This document shows positions 17,446 through 27,632 of a DNA stretch of 43,480 bases, one piece after another; position 1 is the stretch's first letter, and the number at the start of each line of letters is the position of its first letter. The DNA lies in contig JAJYQS010000006.1 in assembly GCA_021794475.1 (NCBI GenBank), forward strand, positions 1 through 43,480, given 5' to 3'. A program made the position numbers and the translations under genes. The notes beneath the pieces are model-generated. The model saw nothing but the letters and a program-made list of their open reading frames with translations, was not told the DNA's origin and ran no database searches. Source of the DNA: a bacterium (GTDB lineage Bacteria; SZUA-79; Acidulodesulfobacterales; Acidulodesulfobacteraceae).

Positions 17446-18042
17446 ATGATATTAGTTATAGATAACTACGATTCATTTACTTACAATATAGTGCAGTATG
17501 TCGGTGAATTAGGGCATAAGGTAATTGTATATAGAAATGATGAAATTAGCATTGATAATATTAAAAAAATAAATCCTGATAAAATTATCATATCGCCCGG
17601 TCCTAAATCGCCGTCTGAAGCAGGAATTTCAGTTGATATAATTAAAAAGTTTTATAATAAGATACCGATATTAGGTGTATGTTTGGGGCATCAAGCAATA
17701 GGATACGCATTTGGAGCGGAAATAATCCGGGCGGCAAATGTTATGCACGGAAAGGTTTCATCTATAGAACACGATTCAACGTCTCTTTTGTTTAAGGATA
17801 TTCCTGAATCTTTTGAAGCTACTAGGTACCATTCTCTTGTAATAAGCAAAAAAAATATTCCTGATATTATAAATATTACGGCTTATTCTAAAGACGACGA
17901 TGAAATTATGGCAATAGAACTTAAGGGGTATAATGTATACGGCGTGCAGTTTCATCCTGAATCTATACTAACTTTTCAAGGGAAAAATATAATTAATAAT
18001 TTTTTACAATGTGAAGCATATGGAAATAAAAAAAATTATTGA
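17446..18042 (+). CDS. trpG: Anthranilate synthase component II (glutamine amidotransferase)
   Basis: TrpG is the class I amidotransferase subunit that releases ammonia from glutamine for TrpE. The 198-residue protein opens MILVIDNYDSFTYNIVQYVG, has the oxyanion strand ISPGPKSP (49-56), the nucleophile Cys79 in GVCLGHQAIG, and the His/Glu pair in FHPES near the C terminus. In some bacteria the same subunit also serves PabB; whether it does so here cannot be told. It overlaps trpD by about 30 bases. Confidence 0.96.
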   Translation: MILVIDNYDSFTYNIVQYVGELGHKVIVYRNDEISIDNIKKINPDKIIISPGPKSPSEAGISVDIIKKFYNKIPILGVCLGHQAIGYAFGAEIIRAANVMHGKVSSIEHDSTSLLFKDIPESFEATRYHSLVISKKNIPDIINITAYSKDDDEIMAIELKGYNVYGVQFHPESILTFQGKNIINNFLQCEAYGNKKNY

Positions 18043-19048
18043 AATATTGACAAACGGTGTTGATTTAACAGAAGATGAGACGTTTAAAATCTTCAATAGA
18101 ATATTTCTCGGAGAGCTTACCAACGCACAAATAGCGTCAATTTTAACAGGGTTAAAAGCTAAAGGAGAGACTGTAGCGGAGATGGTAGGGGCTGCTAAAG
18201 CTATGAGGAGCAATGCGGTTGAAGCAGCAATACCGGATAATATCCAATTTGAGCTGGTTGATACGTGCGGAACCGGCGGAGATTATAAAAATACTTTTAA
18301 TGTTTCCACATGCGCTGCAATTATAGCAGCGGGAGCAGGGGTTAAAATTGCAAAACATGGGAATTACGCAGTTTCTTCTAAATCGGGGAGCGCCGATGTT
18401 CTCCAAGAATTAGGCGTTAATATCCAAGCTGATATAAATGTAGTCATAAGGTCTATTGAAGAGGCTAATATAGGTTTTTTATTTGCGCCAAAGTTTCATG
18501 GAGCTATGAAATTTGCGGCTCCGGTCAGAAAAGAATTGGGAATTAAAACGATATTTAATATTTTAGGTCCTTTGACTAATCCTTTTAATGCCAAAAATCA
18601 GGTAATAGGCGTATATTCCGGAGAAATAGGGAAAAAAATTGCCGGCGCAATAAAATTATTAGGACTCAAAAGAGGATATGTCGTATACGGTAAAGACGGC
18701 ATAGACGAAGTCAGCTTATCGGATAAAACGACGGTGTATGAAATTAACGACGGGATAGAGATTTCTTATGAAATAAACCCGGAAGATTTAGGTTTTAAGC
18801 TATGCGGCATTAAAGAATTGCAAGCATTTTCCGCTGCTGAAAACGCCGTTATAATTAAAGACATAGTTTCAGGTAAAAAATCGCCTAAAAGCGATATGGC
18901 AATTTTAAATGCAGGATTTGCTATTAAAGCTTCAGGTAAAACAGATAATTTGAACGAATCTATTTGTTTAGCAAGGCAGAGCATCGAATCCGGCAATGCA
19001 GAAAAAACTCTGAAAGAATTTATAAAAATATCTAACAGCAAAACGTAA
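18011..19048 (+). CDS. trpD: Anthranilate phosphoribosyltransferase
   Basis: TrpD joins anthranilate to PRPP. The ~345-residue protein has the family motifs: a helical N-terminal domain with LTNAQIASILTGLKAKGET, the PRPP loop CGTGGD (86-91), TFNVST, and KHGN (115-118). The longest reading starts at GTG 18011, but the ATG at 18020 (three codons on) is an equally good start giving the more usual N terminus. Either way it overlaps trpG, suggesting coupling. The gene is followed by a 215-base gap holding two inverted repeats. Confidence 0.96.
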   Translation: MKHMEIKKIIEILTNGVDLTEDETFKIFNRIFLGELTNAQIASILTGLKAKGETVAEMVGAAKAMRSNAVEAAIPDNIQFELVDTCGTGGDYKNTFNVSTCAAIIAAGAGVKIAKHGNYAVSSKSGSADVLQELGVNIQADINVVIRSIEEANIGFLFAPKFHGAMKFAAPVRKELGIKTIFNILGPLTNPFNAKNQVIGVYSGEIGKKIAGAIKLLGLKRGYVVYGKDGIDEVSLSDKTTVYEINDGIEISYEINPEDLGFKLCGIKELQAFSAAENAVIIKDIVSGKKSPKSDMAILNAGFAIKASGKTDNLNESICLARQSIESGNAEKTLKEFIKISNSKT

Positions 19049-19056
19049 TAAGATAA

Positions 19057-19086
19057 TATGTAAACGCTCTGCATTATGTTTGCATA
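19057..19086 (+). promoter_or_regulatory. Hairpin eight bases after trpD
   Basis: TATGTAAAC (19057-19065) pairs with GTTTGCATA (19078-19086) over nine bases with one U-G pair and a 12-base loop. A run of six T follows about eight bases later, so it may act as a weak terminator or 3'-end processing hairpin between trpD and trpC. A similar sequence occurs after lptD at 27633-27662: the first 14 bases (G[T/C]AAACGC[T/A]CTGCA) match at 12 positions. Confidence 0.4.
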
Positions 19087-19138
19087 GTCAAATGTTTTTT
19101 GGTTTGAACAATCGATATGAAATATAAAATTATAAGAT

Positions 19139-19170
19139 TTAATTCATTATAGTTAATTATAATGAATTAA
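19139..19170. repeat. Perfect 13-base inverted repeat between trpD and trpC
   Basis: TTAATTCATTATA (19139-19151) and TATAATGAATTAA (19158-19170) are exact reverse complements around GTTAAT. Each arm carries a TATAAT-like sequence reading outwards on its strand. No U-tract follows, so it is not an ordinary terminator. An internal promoter/operator for trpC onwards, or a cruciform-prone site, are possibilities. The rest of the 215-base gap shows no gene. Confidence 0.75.
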
Positions 19171-19263
19171 GTGAGATACAGACAACTGTTATATATGAAT
19201 GCAACTATAAATTAAATAATATTAAGTTAAATAATTGAATAACAGACAATATGGAGTTTACAC

Positions 19264-20094
19264 GTGATATTGGACGAAATTTTAAATAATAAAAGAGTTG
19301 AAGTTGAAAAGTTCAAAGAAAAAATTAATATACGGAATTATATAAAAGACGCGCGAGAAACTTTTTATGAGGGCAGAAATTTTAAAAAAGCTCTAAAACC
19401 GCGCTCCAACGGAGAAGCGGTTGCATTTAAAATTTGCAGTATAATAGCTGAACTTAAAAAAGCATCTCCGTCAAAAGGGATATTTATTCATGATTACAAA
19501 CCTGAGATACTTGCAAAAAAGTATGAAAATTCAGGCGCGAGCGCTATTTCCGTTCTTACTGATAAAAAATTTTTTATGGGTGACCCCAAAGATATTATAA
19601 AAGTTAAAACTGTTGTAAAATTGCCTATTTTAAGAAAAGATTTTATAATAGATGAAATACAGGTCTTTGAATCGAAAATAATAGGCGCTGATGCGATTCT
19701 TTTGATTTTAAAGGCGATTTCAAAAGAAGATTATTTAAATTTTCTCTCCCTTGCAAAAGAATTGTCGATGGATGTGCTTACGGAAATTTCAGATGAATAC
19801 GAATTAGATATTGCATTAGAATCAGGAGCTGAGATAATAGGAATAAACAACAGAGATTTAACCACTTTTAAAACGGATATTTCTAAAACAATGAATCTGG
19901 CAAAAAAAATAGCCCCGGGCATTATAGTAGTCGCTGAAAGCGGAATACATAAACGGCAGGATATAGAGGTGCTTATTCATCGCGGTATAAATTCTTTTTT
20001 AATAGGTGAAGCTTTAGTTATGTCTGAAGATGTAGAATCACAAATTAAAGATTTTTTAGAACCTTATCCGGTTGATAATTATTCAGATATTTAA
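19264..20094 (+). CDS. trpC: Indole-3-glycerol phosphate synthase
   Basis: TrpC closes the indole ring from CdRP. The 276-residue TIM barrel starts with GTG at 19264 behind TGGAG. Family motifs are IIAELKKASPSKG (60-72, holding catalytic Glu/Lys), PILRKDFIIDEIQV (121-134), GADAILLI, EISDEYELDIALESGAEIIG, NNRDLTTF and VAESGIHKRQDI. It is a stand-alone TrpC, not the TrpC-TrpF fusion of enteric bacteria. It follows the 215-base gap after trpD and may have its own promoter. Confidence 0.96.
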   Translation: MILDEILNNKRVEVEKFKEKINIRNYIKDARETFYEGRNFKKALKPRSNGEAVAFKICSIIAELKKASPSKGIFIHDYKPEILAKKYENSGASAISVLTDKKFFMGDPKDIIKVKTVVKLPILRKDFIIDEIQVFESKIIGADAILLILKAISKEDYLNFLSLAKELSMDVLTEISDEYELDIALESGAEIIGINNRDLTTFKTDISKTMNLAKKIAPGIIVVAESGIHKRQDIEVLIHRGINSFLIGEALVMSEDVESQIKDFLEPYPVDNYSDI

Positions 20095-20160
20095 TTTATT
20101 TAATAAGTAATATAGAGCATTCAATTATCATAATATTTTATTAAGTAGTACTTATATAGT

Positions 20161-20832
20161 ATGGCTATAAAGATTAAAATATGCGGCATAACAAATTTAG
20201 AAGATGCTATCGATGCAGTTGAATTAGGCGCTGATTGCTTAGGTTTTGTTTTTTATAAAAACTCAAAGAGAAATATTGACATTGAAAATGCAAAGAAGAT
20301 CATCGCTGAAATTAACAATATTAATTTAAATTCAGAAAAAAATTTTTTTGAGACAAAAGAAGGTGTTTTAACGGCAGGGATATTTGTCGATGCAGATTTA
20401 ACCGATTTGGATAAAATAATCCGTGAAACCGGTATAGATATTATCCAGCTTTCAGGCAGCGAAACGCTTGATTATATCGAAAATTTAAAAAAATATGGCT
20501 ATGAGCGTAATATTGTTAAAGCCGTTCACATAAATAACGAGTCTGACATAGACAGGGTTCATCTATATGAATCTTCAGGGGTTAATATATTACTTGATAC
20601 TTACGCCGGACGAGGCATATACGGCGGAACCGGGACCGTTTTCGACTGGAATATAATTAAAAGTTTAGATTTATCTGATAAAATTATTGCAGGCGGTGTT
20701 TCTCCGGCTAATATAAATTATATAAATAATAATTTGAAACCGTATGGCGTTGACCTTTCAAGTAAAATTGAAAAATTCCCCGGAAAAAAAGATTATAATA
20801 AAATGAAGTTATTATTCGCCAATAGTAAATAA
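20161..20832 (+). CDS. trpF: Phosphoribosylanthranilate isomerase
   Basis: TrpF performs the Amadori rearrangement of PRA to CdRP. The 223-residue barrel has the catalytic Cys8 in KICGITNLEDA, the general acid Asp146 in LLDTYAGRGIYGGTG, and the phosphate-binding IIAGGVSPANI. The C-terminal motif reads VDLSSKIEKFPGKKD against the common VDVSSGVE..PGxKD, a mild divergence. No Shine-Dalgarno precedes the ATG; a 13-base palindrome (20142-20154, TAAGTA-G-TACTTA) lies just upstream. It sits between trpC and trpB as expected. Confidence 0.95.
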   Translation: MAIKIKICGITNLEDAIDAVELGADCLGFVFYKNSKRNIDIENAKKIIAEINNINLNSEKNFFETKEGVLTAGIFVDADLTDLDKIIRETGIDIIQLSGSETLDYIENLKKYGYERNIVKAVHINNESDIDRVHLYESSGVNILLDTYAGRGIYGGTGTVFDWNIIKSLDLSDKIIAGGVSPANINYINNNLKPYGVDLSSKIEKFPGKKDYNKMKLLFANSK

Positions 20833-20868
20833 TATGAACTATATTCTGATAAAATAGTTGGAGATAAA

Positions 20869-22059
20869 ATGAAATATCCAGACAGCAGAGGGCATTTTGG
20901 AGAATACGGAGGAAGATACATTTCTGAAACTTTAATGCCGGCAATATTAGAATTAGAAGAATTTTATAAAAAAATTAAAAACAATAAAGAGTTTAAAGAT
21001 GAACTGAGAAGTTATTTAAAAAATTATGCGGGAAGACCGACGCCGCTTTATTATGCTTCCAGATTATCAAAGCTTTATTCTTCTAATATATATCTCAAAA
21101 GAGAGGATTTAAATCATACCGGTTCGCATAAATTAAATAATACGCTTGGTCAGGCTTTACTTGCCGTTAAAATGGGTAAAAAAAGGATAATAGCGGAAAC
21201 AGGCGCCGGGCAGCACGGGGTTGCTACGGCGACGGTATGTGCTTTATTTGACATTGAGTGTGAAGTGTTTATGGGCATCAAAGATATTGAACGGCAAAAA
21301 CAAAATGTGTTAAGAATGGAAGTGCTCGGAGCAAAAGTAACTCCGGTTAGTGCCGGGTCGTCAACATTGAAAGACGCTATGAATGAAGCTATAAGGGATT
21401 GGATTACAAACGTGAGAACGACTTATTATATGATAGGCACTGCTGCGGGAATGCATCCTTATCCTGAGATTGTCAGAGATTTTCAGTCTGTTATAGGAAA
21501 AGAAGTTTTAAAAGAGTTAAAACAGATAGACAAATTTCCGGATATTTTAATTGCCTGCATAGGTGGAGGAAGTAATGCTATCGGCTTATTCCATCCTTTT
21601 TTAAAATATAAAGAAGTAAAAATGTACGGGGTCGAAGCAGGCGGATTTGGTTTAGGAACAGGAAAGCATGCCGCATCTATATCAGGAGGAAAACCGGGAG
21701 TCCTGCACGGTAATAAAACCTATTTATTGCAGGATGAAGACGGAAGAATCAAGGAAGCTCATTCAATAGCCGCAGGGTTAGATTATCCCGGAGTAGGACC
21801 TGAACATAGTTTTTATGCGGATAAAAAAAGAATAATTTACGATACCATAACCGATAAAGAAGCAATAGAAGCATTTAAGCTTTTATGTAGATTGGAAGGG
21901 ATTATTCCGGCTATAGAGAGCTCACATGCCGTTGCATACCTTGATAAAATTAAAAATGAAATCAAGGGTAAAACAGTTATCGTAAATCTTTCAGGCAGAG
22001 GAGATAAAGATATGGAAACAATAGCAGGTTATATATCAGAAAATAAAATTACGAAATAG
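20869..22059 (+). CDS. trpB: Tryptophan synthase beta chain
   Basis: TrpB condenses indole with serine on PLP. The 396-residue protein is a typical TrpB1: [13 protein letters not shown] near the start, PLP lysine K88 in HTGSHKLNN, catalytic Glu110 in AETGAGQHG, phosphate loop GGGSNAIG, and the [12 protein letters not shown] segment. TTGGAG precedes the ATG. It is followed by trpA after 75 bases, consistent with an alpha2-beta2 complex that channels indole. Confidence 0.98.
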   Translation: MKYPDSRGHFGEYGGRYISETLMPAILELEEFYKKIKNNKEFKDELRSYLKNYAGRPTPLYYASRLSKLYSSNIYLKREDLNHTGSHKLNNTLGQALLAVKMGKKRIIAETGAGQHGVATATVCALFDIECEVFMGIKDIERQKQNVLRMEVLGAKVTPVSAGSSTLKDAMNEAIRDWITNVRTTYYMIGTAAGMHPYPEIVRDFQSVIGKEVLKELKQIDKFPDILIACIGGGSNAIGLFHPFLKYKEVKMYGVEAGGFGLGTGKHAASISGGKPGVLHGNKTYLLQDEDGRIKEAHSIAAGLDYPGVGPEHSFYADKKRIIYDTITDKEAIEAFKLLCRLEGIIPAIESSHAVAYLDKIKNEIKGKTVIVNLSGRGDKDMETIAGYISENKITK

Positions 22060-22134
22060 CAGCATTGTAATAATAAATAATTGTAATAAAAATGATAGTT
22101 AAATTTAATTAATAAGAACAGGGATTGAAATAAT

Positions 22135-22944
22135 ATGGCTAATAATATAAATAAAATAGATGAGCTTTTTGCAAATTATAAAAAAGCAGGAAAAACTGCA
22201 TTTATTCCCTTTATTTCAATTGGAGACCCTGATATAGAAACTTCGTTTGACATAGCAAAGGCATTAATATCCAACGGGGCAGATATGATTGAATTGGGAT
22301 ATCCTTTTTCAGATCCTATGGCAGACGGTAAAGTTATACAAAAATCGTATGAAAGAGCATTAAAAAATCGTGTAACTATGGCTGATGCTTTTAACTTTGT
22401 CGCAAGATTGAGGGAAATCTCAGAAATTCCTGTAATATTTTTTACTTACTACAACCCTATTTTTGCCTATCGCACTTCAGAATTTGCCGATAGCGCTTCG
22501 GCAGCCGGAATAGACGGGGTTCTTGTCGTTGATTTGCCTCCTGAAGAATCTTTTGAATTAAAGCAATTTATCGACAAAAAAAATATAGACCAGATTTTTT
22601 TATTGGCGCCGACTTCCGATGTGTCGAGAATTAAACTAATCACCTCATATGCAAAAGGTTTTGTATATTATGTCAGCGTTACGGGAGTGACAGGCGCAAG
22701 AAGAAGTCTTCCTGCGGAAATGCGTTCAAAAGTGGAAGAAATAAAAAATATTAAAGATATTCCTGTCGGAATAGGGTTTGGAATATCCAGTCCTGAACAG
22801 GCAGAAGAAATAAAAAATTATGCAGATGCAATTATTATAGGTTCAAAAATCATTCAATTTATTGAAAATAATTTAAACGATAAAAAGAATATTATTAAAA
22901 GTATTTCAGAATTTTCTTGCGGCATCAAGTCAAGTCTTATGTAA
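22135..22944 (+). CDS. trpA: Tryptophan synthase alpha chain
   Basis: TrpA cleaves indole-3-glycerol phosphate and passes indole to TrpB. The 269-residue TIM barrel has FIPFISIGDPDIETS, catalytic Glu53 and Asp64 in MIELGYPFSDPMADG, the YYVSVTGVTGAR loop 6, and the phosphate site VGIGFGISSPEQA. AACAGGGA precedes the ATG. It is the last gene of the trp set; accD follows after 107 bases with the same orientation, an order also seen in other Proteobacteria. Confidence 0.97.
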   Translation: MANNINKIDELFANYKKAGKTAFIPFISIGDPDIETSFDIAKALISNGADMIELGYPFSDPMADGKVIQKSYERALKNRVTMADAFNFVARLREISEIPVIFFTYYNPIFAYRTSEFADSASAAGIDGVLVVDLPPEESFELKQFIDKKNIDQIFLLAPTSDVSRIKLITSYAKGFVYYVSVTGVTGARRSLPAEMRSKVEEIKNIKDIPVGIGFGISSPEQAEEIKNYADAIIIGSKIIQFIENNLNDKKNIIKSISEFSCGIKSSLM

Positions 22945-23051
22945 AAAATTTTTAAAAAAATAAGATTAAGTGATAAATTTAATGAATAGCAAATCAATCA
23001 TTATGTTAGAATATGTAATGTAAATAATATAATATATATTTTGTAGCGTAT

Positions 23052-23903
23052 ATGCATTTATTTAAATTAAAAAAAAATGATAAAGATAAAAAAGATACTA
23101 ATAAACAAGGGGGTATTCCTGAAGGTTTATGGGTAAAATGTCAGGGATGCAGCGAGATTATTTACAAGAAAGAACTTGAAAGAAATCTTGAAGTATGTCC
23201 AAAATGCAATTATCATTTCAGGATAAATTCTGCAAGCAGAATCAAGATAATTTTCGATGAAGGCAGTTTTGTGCGTTTGTTTGATGATTTAAAACCTGAT
23301 GATATTTTAGACTTTAAAGATACAAAAAAATATAAAGACAGATTGAAGGAAGATTATAAAAAAACCGGATTATCCGATGCGGCTGTCGCGGGGTATGGTT
23401 TAATAGAAAAAATAGAAGCGGCATCCATTATTTTTGATTTTAATTTTATGGGCGGCTCGATGGGTAGAGTCGTGGGAGAAAAAATAACCAGAACATTTGA
23501 ATATGCTATTGAAAAAAGATTGCCGGTTATAATATTTACTTCTTCAGGAGGGGCAAGAATGCAGGAAGGTATTTTTTCTTTAATGCAGATGGCTAAAACC
23601 ATCGCAGTGATTTCAGAGTACGAGAAAACTCGTCTTCCTTATATATCTGTTTTGACCGACCCGACTACAGGAGGCGTTTCGGCATCTTTCGCAAGCATAG
23701 GAGATGTTATGATAGCCGAACCTAAAGCTCTGATAGGATTTGCGGGTCCGAGGGTAATTGAAAAGACTATTCATCAAAACCTTCCCGAAGGTTTTCAAAG
23801 GGCGGAATATCTTCTAGAACACGGTATGATAGATATGATAGTGGAAAGAAAAGATATAAAGAACACTCTTAAAAATCTCTTGACTTTATTAATCAATAAT
23901 TAA
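23052..23903 (+). CDS. accD: Acetyl-CoA carboxylase, carboxyltransferase beta subunit
   Basis: AccD forms the carboxyltransferase with AccA that makes malonyl-CoA for fatty acid synthesis. The 283-residue protein has the N-terminal zinc ribbon C30-x2-C33 and C49-x2-C52 ([26 protein letters not shown]) and the crotonase-like core with [37 protein letters not shown], and [11 protein letters not shown]. No Shine-Dalgarno is seen before the ATG. folC starts two bases after the stop, so these genes are coupled. Confidence 0.98.
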   Translation: MHLFKLKKNDKDKKDTNKQGGIPEGLWVKCQGCSEIIYKKELERNLEVCPKCNYHFRINSASRIKIIFDEGSFVRLFDDLKPDDILDFKDTKKYKDRLKEDYKKTGLSDAAVAGYGLIEKIEAASIIFDFNFMGGSMGRVVGEKITRTFEYAIEKRLPVIIFTSSGGARMQEGIFSLMQMAKTIAVISEYEKTRLPYISVLTDPTTGGVSASFASIGDVMIAEPKALIGFAGPRVIEKTIHQNLPEGFQRAEYLLEHGMIDMIVERKDIKNTLKNLLTLLINN

Positions 23904-23905
23904 TA

Positions 23906-25231
23906 ATGCAGTCCGAAATCAACAATCTTGATTCAGTTGAAAAATTATACAAAAAACAAGGCTTTAAAATGAATTTCGGTTTAAGCGGTATCGGAGAACT
24001 ATTGAAATATGCAGATAATCCGCAGGAATGTATTAATTTTATCCATATTACCGGCACTAACGGAAAGGGTTCGGTAAGCAGGTTTGTCTATGAAATTTTA
24101 AGAGCGCATGATTTAAACGTCGGACTATATACGTCACCGCATCTTTTAAAATTTAATGAAAGGATAATTGTTGACGATGAACAGATAAGCGATGCCGATT
24201 TAGAAAGACTGAAAAATTATTTTTTAGCCGGCGGATTTAACAATAGTTTTTTTGAATTAACTACCGCTATCTGTTTTAAATATTTTAAGGAAAAGAATGT
24301 CGATATCGCCGTTATTGAAGCCGGTCTCGGCGGTATGCTGGATGCTACCAATATTATAAATAAACCTTTACTGTCTATAATTACCAATATCTCAATAGAC
24401 CATTCTGAAATTTTAGGCAATTCATATAAAAAAATAGCCCTTGATAAAGCCGGTATTATTAAAAGAAATTCTATTTTTATAACCGGCGAAAGAAAAGCTG
24501 CCGTAAGGGAAATTTTAATAAATGAAGCAATTCGTAAAAAAGCTATGTATTTTTCTACAAACTTAATTAAAATAACGCATCAAAAAAATATATATAATTA
24601 TTACGGAATCGATAGCTCATTCGAAAACATATTATTGCCTTCTTTTGCATCATATCATAAATATAATTTATCGGTGGCGCTGCTGTCAATTGAAGTTTTA
24701 TTTAAATATTATAAAAATAAAATTTATAATAAGAATCTATCTGAAGAGTGCGTAAAGAAAGGCATATCTAATTTTAAAAACGACGGAAGATTTGAAATCC
24801 TGAATATAAATAATGCAGCAGTAATTCTTGACGGAGCGCATAATCCTGACGGAATAAAAAATTTAATCAGTTCTTTAAAAAATATTTATAAAAAGAGTAA
24901 TTATATATTTGTATTTGGAGTAATGAAAGACAAGGATTATAAAACTATGCTCAGGCGATTGTCAAATTCGGCTAATGCAAATTGTACGGTGGATATAATA
25001 TTTTCAAATGTTGACAATGAAAGATCAATGGATTCAAAATTGTTAAAACAATATTCGGACAATTTAAAATATTTTAATAGTTCATATGCCGCAGCGGATA
25101 TTAAAGAAGCTATGAATAAAGCATTTCAGCTATACAATGCGGCAGACGGCGGCTGCCGCCGCAGGATAATAGCGGTGTGCGGGTCGCTTTATCTGCTTGG
25201 AGATTTTAAAAAAAATCAACCCGGCATTTAG
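23906..25231 (+). CDS. folC: Folylpolyglutamate synthase / dihydrofolate synthase
   Basis: FolC adds glutamate to folates and, in many bacteria, makes dihydrofolate. The 441-residue Mur-ligase-like protein has the P-loop TGTNGKGS (49-56), YTSPHLLKFNERI, EAGLGGMLDATN, ITNISIDHSEILGN and the C-terminal ILDGAHNPDGIKNL. Whether it has both activities cannot be judged from motifs alone. It starts two bases after accD without its own clear ribosome binding site, and the accD-folC pair is common. Confidence 0.95.
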   Translation: MQSEINNLDSVEKLYKKQGFKMNFGLSGIGELLKYADNPQECINFIHITGTNGKGSVSRFVYEILRAHDLNVGLYTSPHLLKFNERIIVDDEQISDADLERLKNYFLAGGFNNSFFELTTAICFKYFKEKNVDIAVIEAGLGGMLDATNIINKPLLSIITNISIDHSEILGNSYKKIALDKAGIIKRNSIFITGERKAAVREILINEAIRKKAMYFSTNLIKITHQKNIYNYYGIDSSFENILLPSFASYHKYNLSVALLSIEVLFKYYKNKIYNKNLSEECVKKGISNFKNDGRFEILNINNAAVILDGAHNPDGIKNLISSLKNIYKKSNYIFVFGVMKDKDYKTMLRRLSNSANANCTVDIIFSNVDNERSMDSKLLKQYSDNLKYFNSSYAAADIKEAMNKAFQLYNAADGGCRRRIIAVCGSLYLLGDFKKNQPGI

Positions 25232-25339
25232 CGGTATCTATAATATATTCGTTGTTGTCTGATATTTATTGCAGTATTATTCTTATCTATTGTTTTTATT
25301 GTTGTTTTTATTTATTTTTAATCTATTTTAAGTTAAATA

Positions 25340-27616
25340 ATGCAAAATTTTTTAAATAATAAAATTGTAAAATTAACCGCCATTATAATCGTTGTCTGTT
25401 TTATTATTTTTAAGGCAAATAATGTTCATGCTTTGAACGCCGCAGCCGGCGGCAGCATAAAAGAAAAAACAACAAAGATTAATATTACTGCAGATAAAAT
25501 AATATATTATAAAAAGTATAATAAATATATTATTACCGGAAATGTTTTAATAACGAGGCGCTATTTTCGGTTATATGCCGACAAGGTGGTATATTTCTAC
25601 AAAACAGGTTTTGCAATTGCGACGGGTCACGTTGTAGCGTATTCTAAAGGCAGTGTCACTAAAGCCAAAGAGTTAAAAGTATATTTAAAAAATAGATACG
25701 GAGATATTTATGATTCGCATATACATTATATAAAAAAAAATATTTTTATATACGGCCAAAAAATTACACATAAAGCTAAAGGATTTTATCAGGTTCAAAA
25801 CGGCTACATAACGTCATGCAGGAGAAAACCGCCTTCGTGGAAACTCTACTCTTCTTTTTCAGATATATATGTGGGAAATTACGCATTTTCATATAATTCT
25901 CTATTTTATATACATAATGTGCCGGTTCTGTATTTTCCGTTTATGGTAATGCCGATTAAAACAAAAAAATCTTCCGGATTGCTGATACCCACTGCCGGGT
26001 ATAGCAGTCTTACAGGTTATCAGGCGGGCGACGGGTATTATTTCGACCTCGGCCAAAGTCAAGACCTTACGTATAATTTAAATTATTACAGTTTTTTAGG
26101 TATAGAGAACTCATTGAAATATAGATATAGTCTTAATCAGTTTTCGCACGGTTCTATATACGGTTTTTACATGAATGAGGACAATAACGCCAAGAGCACT
26201 GCTCTGTCGCCCAACCTTACAAGATATTTATTGTTTTCTCATAATATAGATTTTATTGATGGAATGTCGTTTAAGACTAATCTGAATATCCCGAGCGATC
26301 CGGCTTTCTACACCGATTTTTCTACAAATGTTTATCAGATGACTAAAAATAGGCTATCTTCCAACTTTTCTGCAACTAAGGATTTTGGCGGTTTCTCCGC
26401 AAGAATGAATTTTTTAAGATTGGATAACCTGTTTTTCGCAAATTATGCCACAGTTGACGAATATCCAAGATTTTCTCTAAACGGAGAAGAAGAGCTTAAA
26501 AAATTTTATTTTGCCCCTTTATATTTAAAATTTAATTCATCGCTGAGCGTTCTTAGGAGTGCCGATTATTATAGCGCAAACAGATTAGACATATTTCCCG
26601 ATTTATATATGCCTTTAAAATTATTAAGCAGCATAAACATCACTCCTTCGGCAGGATTAAGATATACAGGCTATGATGATATTAAAAACGCAGGAACAAA
26701 CGAAAATTATTCAAATCAAAGCAGGGAAATTTATTACGCCGGTGTTGCAGGCAGCGCAACTTTATTTAAAAATTATGAAAATAATAAGAACGGAAGCGGC
26801 TCAATTTCTTTTGTTAAACCTTATATTGACTACAATTTAGTCAGACCGGTAAATCAATCTGGATTGCCTCTGTTTGACCAGACGGATTACATACCGCCTC
26901 AAAGCGCTGTTAAATACGGATTTAATTGGGATATTGAAAATTATTCTAAAAACAGTATATCAAATTTATTCAGATTTGATATATATCAGTATCATTCTTT
27001 TTCAGGAAATTTTATTAATCCGGTGAATTATTTTAACTATAATAATTCAAATTCAGATATAATAGGCAGGTTAAGGTATCATCCATTTGGCAATATATAT
27101 TTCCTCGGCTCATGGAGTTACGATGATTACGATTATATTTTTGATAATTATAACTTAGGAACGCAGCTTACGGATTACAGAAACGATTCTTTAGGATTAG
27201 GATATACGGAAGTCAATGATATTCAGGGTTATCTTGGGGCATTAAATATGTTTAATCCAAGCAATGCGTCGATATTTCCGCAGAGTCTTTCGCTTATTAC
27301 TCCGACCAATACGTTGTCTTATGCAAGCTTGAGCACTAATTTAAATATTATTGACGGATTCAGCCTGAATCTGGCTGAAAATTACGATGTTACCATTCGC
27401 AAAGATATTTCTAATTCTGTGGGAATAATGTATAATCTCGGCTGTTTGGGTTTTGTGGCAAGTTATACCAATATGCCTTATTTTCATCAGTGGGCTTTTT
27501 CATTTGGTTTAGTGCTCAGAGGAATAGGGACTTACGGTTTCGGAAATATGGTCAGCCCCGGGTCAAACTCGAGCGGTATGAGCGTAATGTCGCCTAATTA
27601 CACATTTAATCCCTAA
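25340..27616 (+). CDS. lptD: LPS-assembly protein LptD
   Basis: LptD, with LptE, inserts lipopolysaccharide into the outer leaflet. The 758-residue protein has an N-terminal signal peptide (about residues 1-31, hydrophobic TAIIIVVCFIIF then a NNVHA-type cleavage site), an OstA/LptA-like periplasmic domain (about 45-150) and a long beta-barrel with the family segment VPVLYFPFMVMPIKTKKSSG followed by LLIPTAGYSS. The mature protein has two cysteines, Cys160 and Cys702, placed like one of the inter-domain disulfides of E. coli LptD. It is preceded by 108 bases without recognisable features and lacks a Shine-Dalgarno. Confidence 0.93.
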   Translation: MQNFLNNKIVKLTAIIIVVCFIIFKANNVHALNAAAGGSIKEKTTKINITADKIIYYKKYNKYIITGNVLITRRYFRLYADKVVYFYKTGFAIATGHVVAYSKGSVTKAKELKVYLKNRYGDIYDSHIHYIKKNIFIYGQKITHKAKGFYQVQNGYITSCRRKPPSWKLYSSFSDIYVGNYAFSYNSLFYIHNVPVLYFPFMVMPIKTKKSSGLLIPTAGYSSLTGYQAGDGYYFDLGQSQDLTYNLNYYSFLGIENSLKYRYSLNQFSHGSIYGFYMNEDNNAKSTALSPNLTRYLLFSHNIDFIDGMSFKTNLNIPSDPAFYTDFSTNVYQMTKNRLSSNFSATKDFGGFSARMNFLRLDNLFFANYATVDEYPRFSLNGEEELKKFYFAPLYLKFNSSLSVLRSADYYSANRLDIFPDLYMPLKLLSSINITPSAGLRYTGYDDIKNAGTNENYSNQSREIYYAGVAGSATLFKNYENNKNGSGSISFVKPYIDYNLVRPVNQSGLPLFDQTDYIPPQSAVKYGFNWDIENYSKNSISNLFRFDIYQYHSFSGNFINPVNYFNYNNSNSDIIGRLRYHPFGNIYFLGSWSYDDYDYIFDNYNLGTQLTDYRNDSLGLGYTEVNDIQGYLGALNMFNPSNASIFPQSLSLITPTNTLSYASLSTNLNIIDGFSLNLAENYDVTIRKDISNSVGIMYNLGCLGFVASYTNMPYFHQWAFSFGLVLRGIGTYGFGNMVSPGSNSSGMSVMSPNYTFNP

Positions 27617-27632
27617 TTATGAGCCAAAATTA

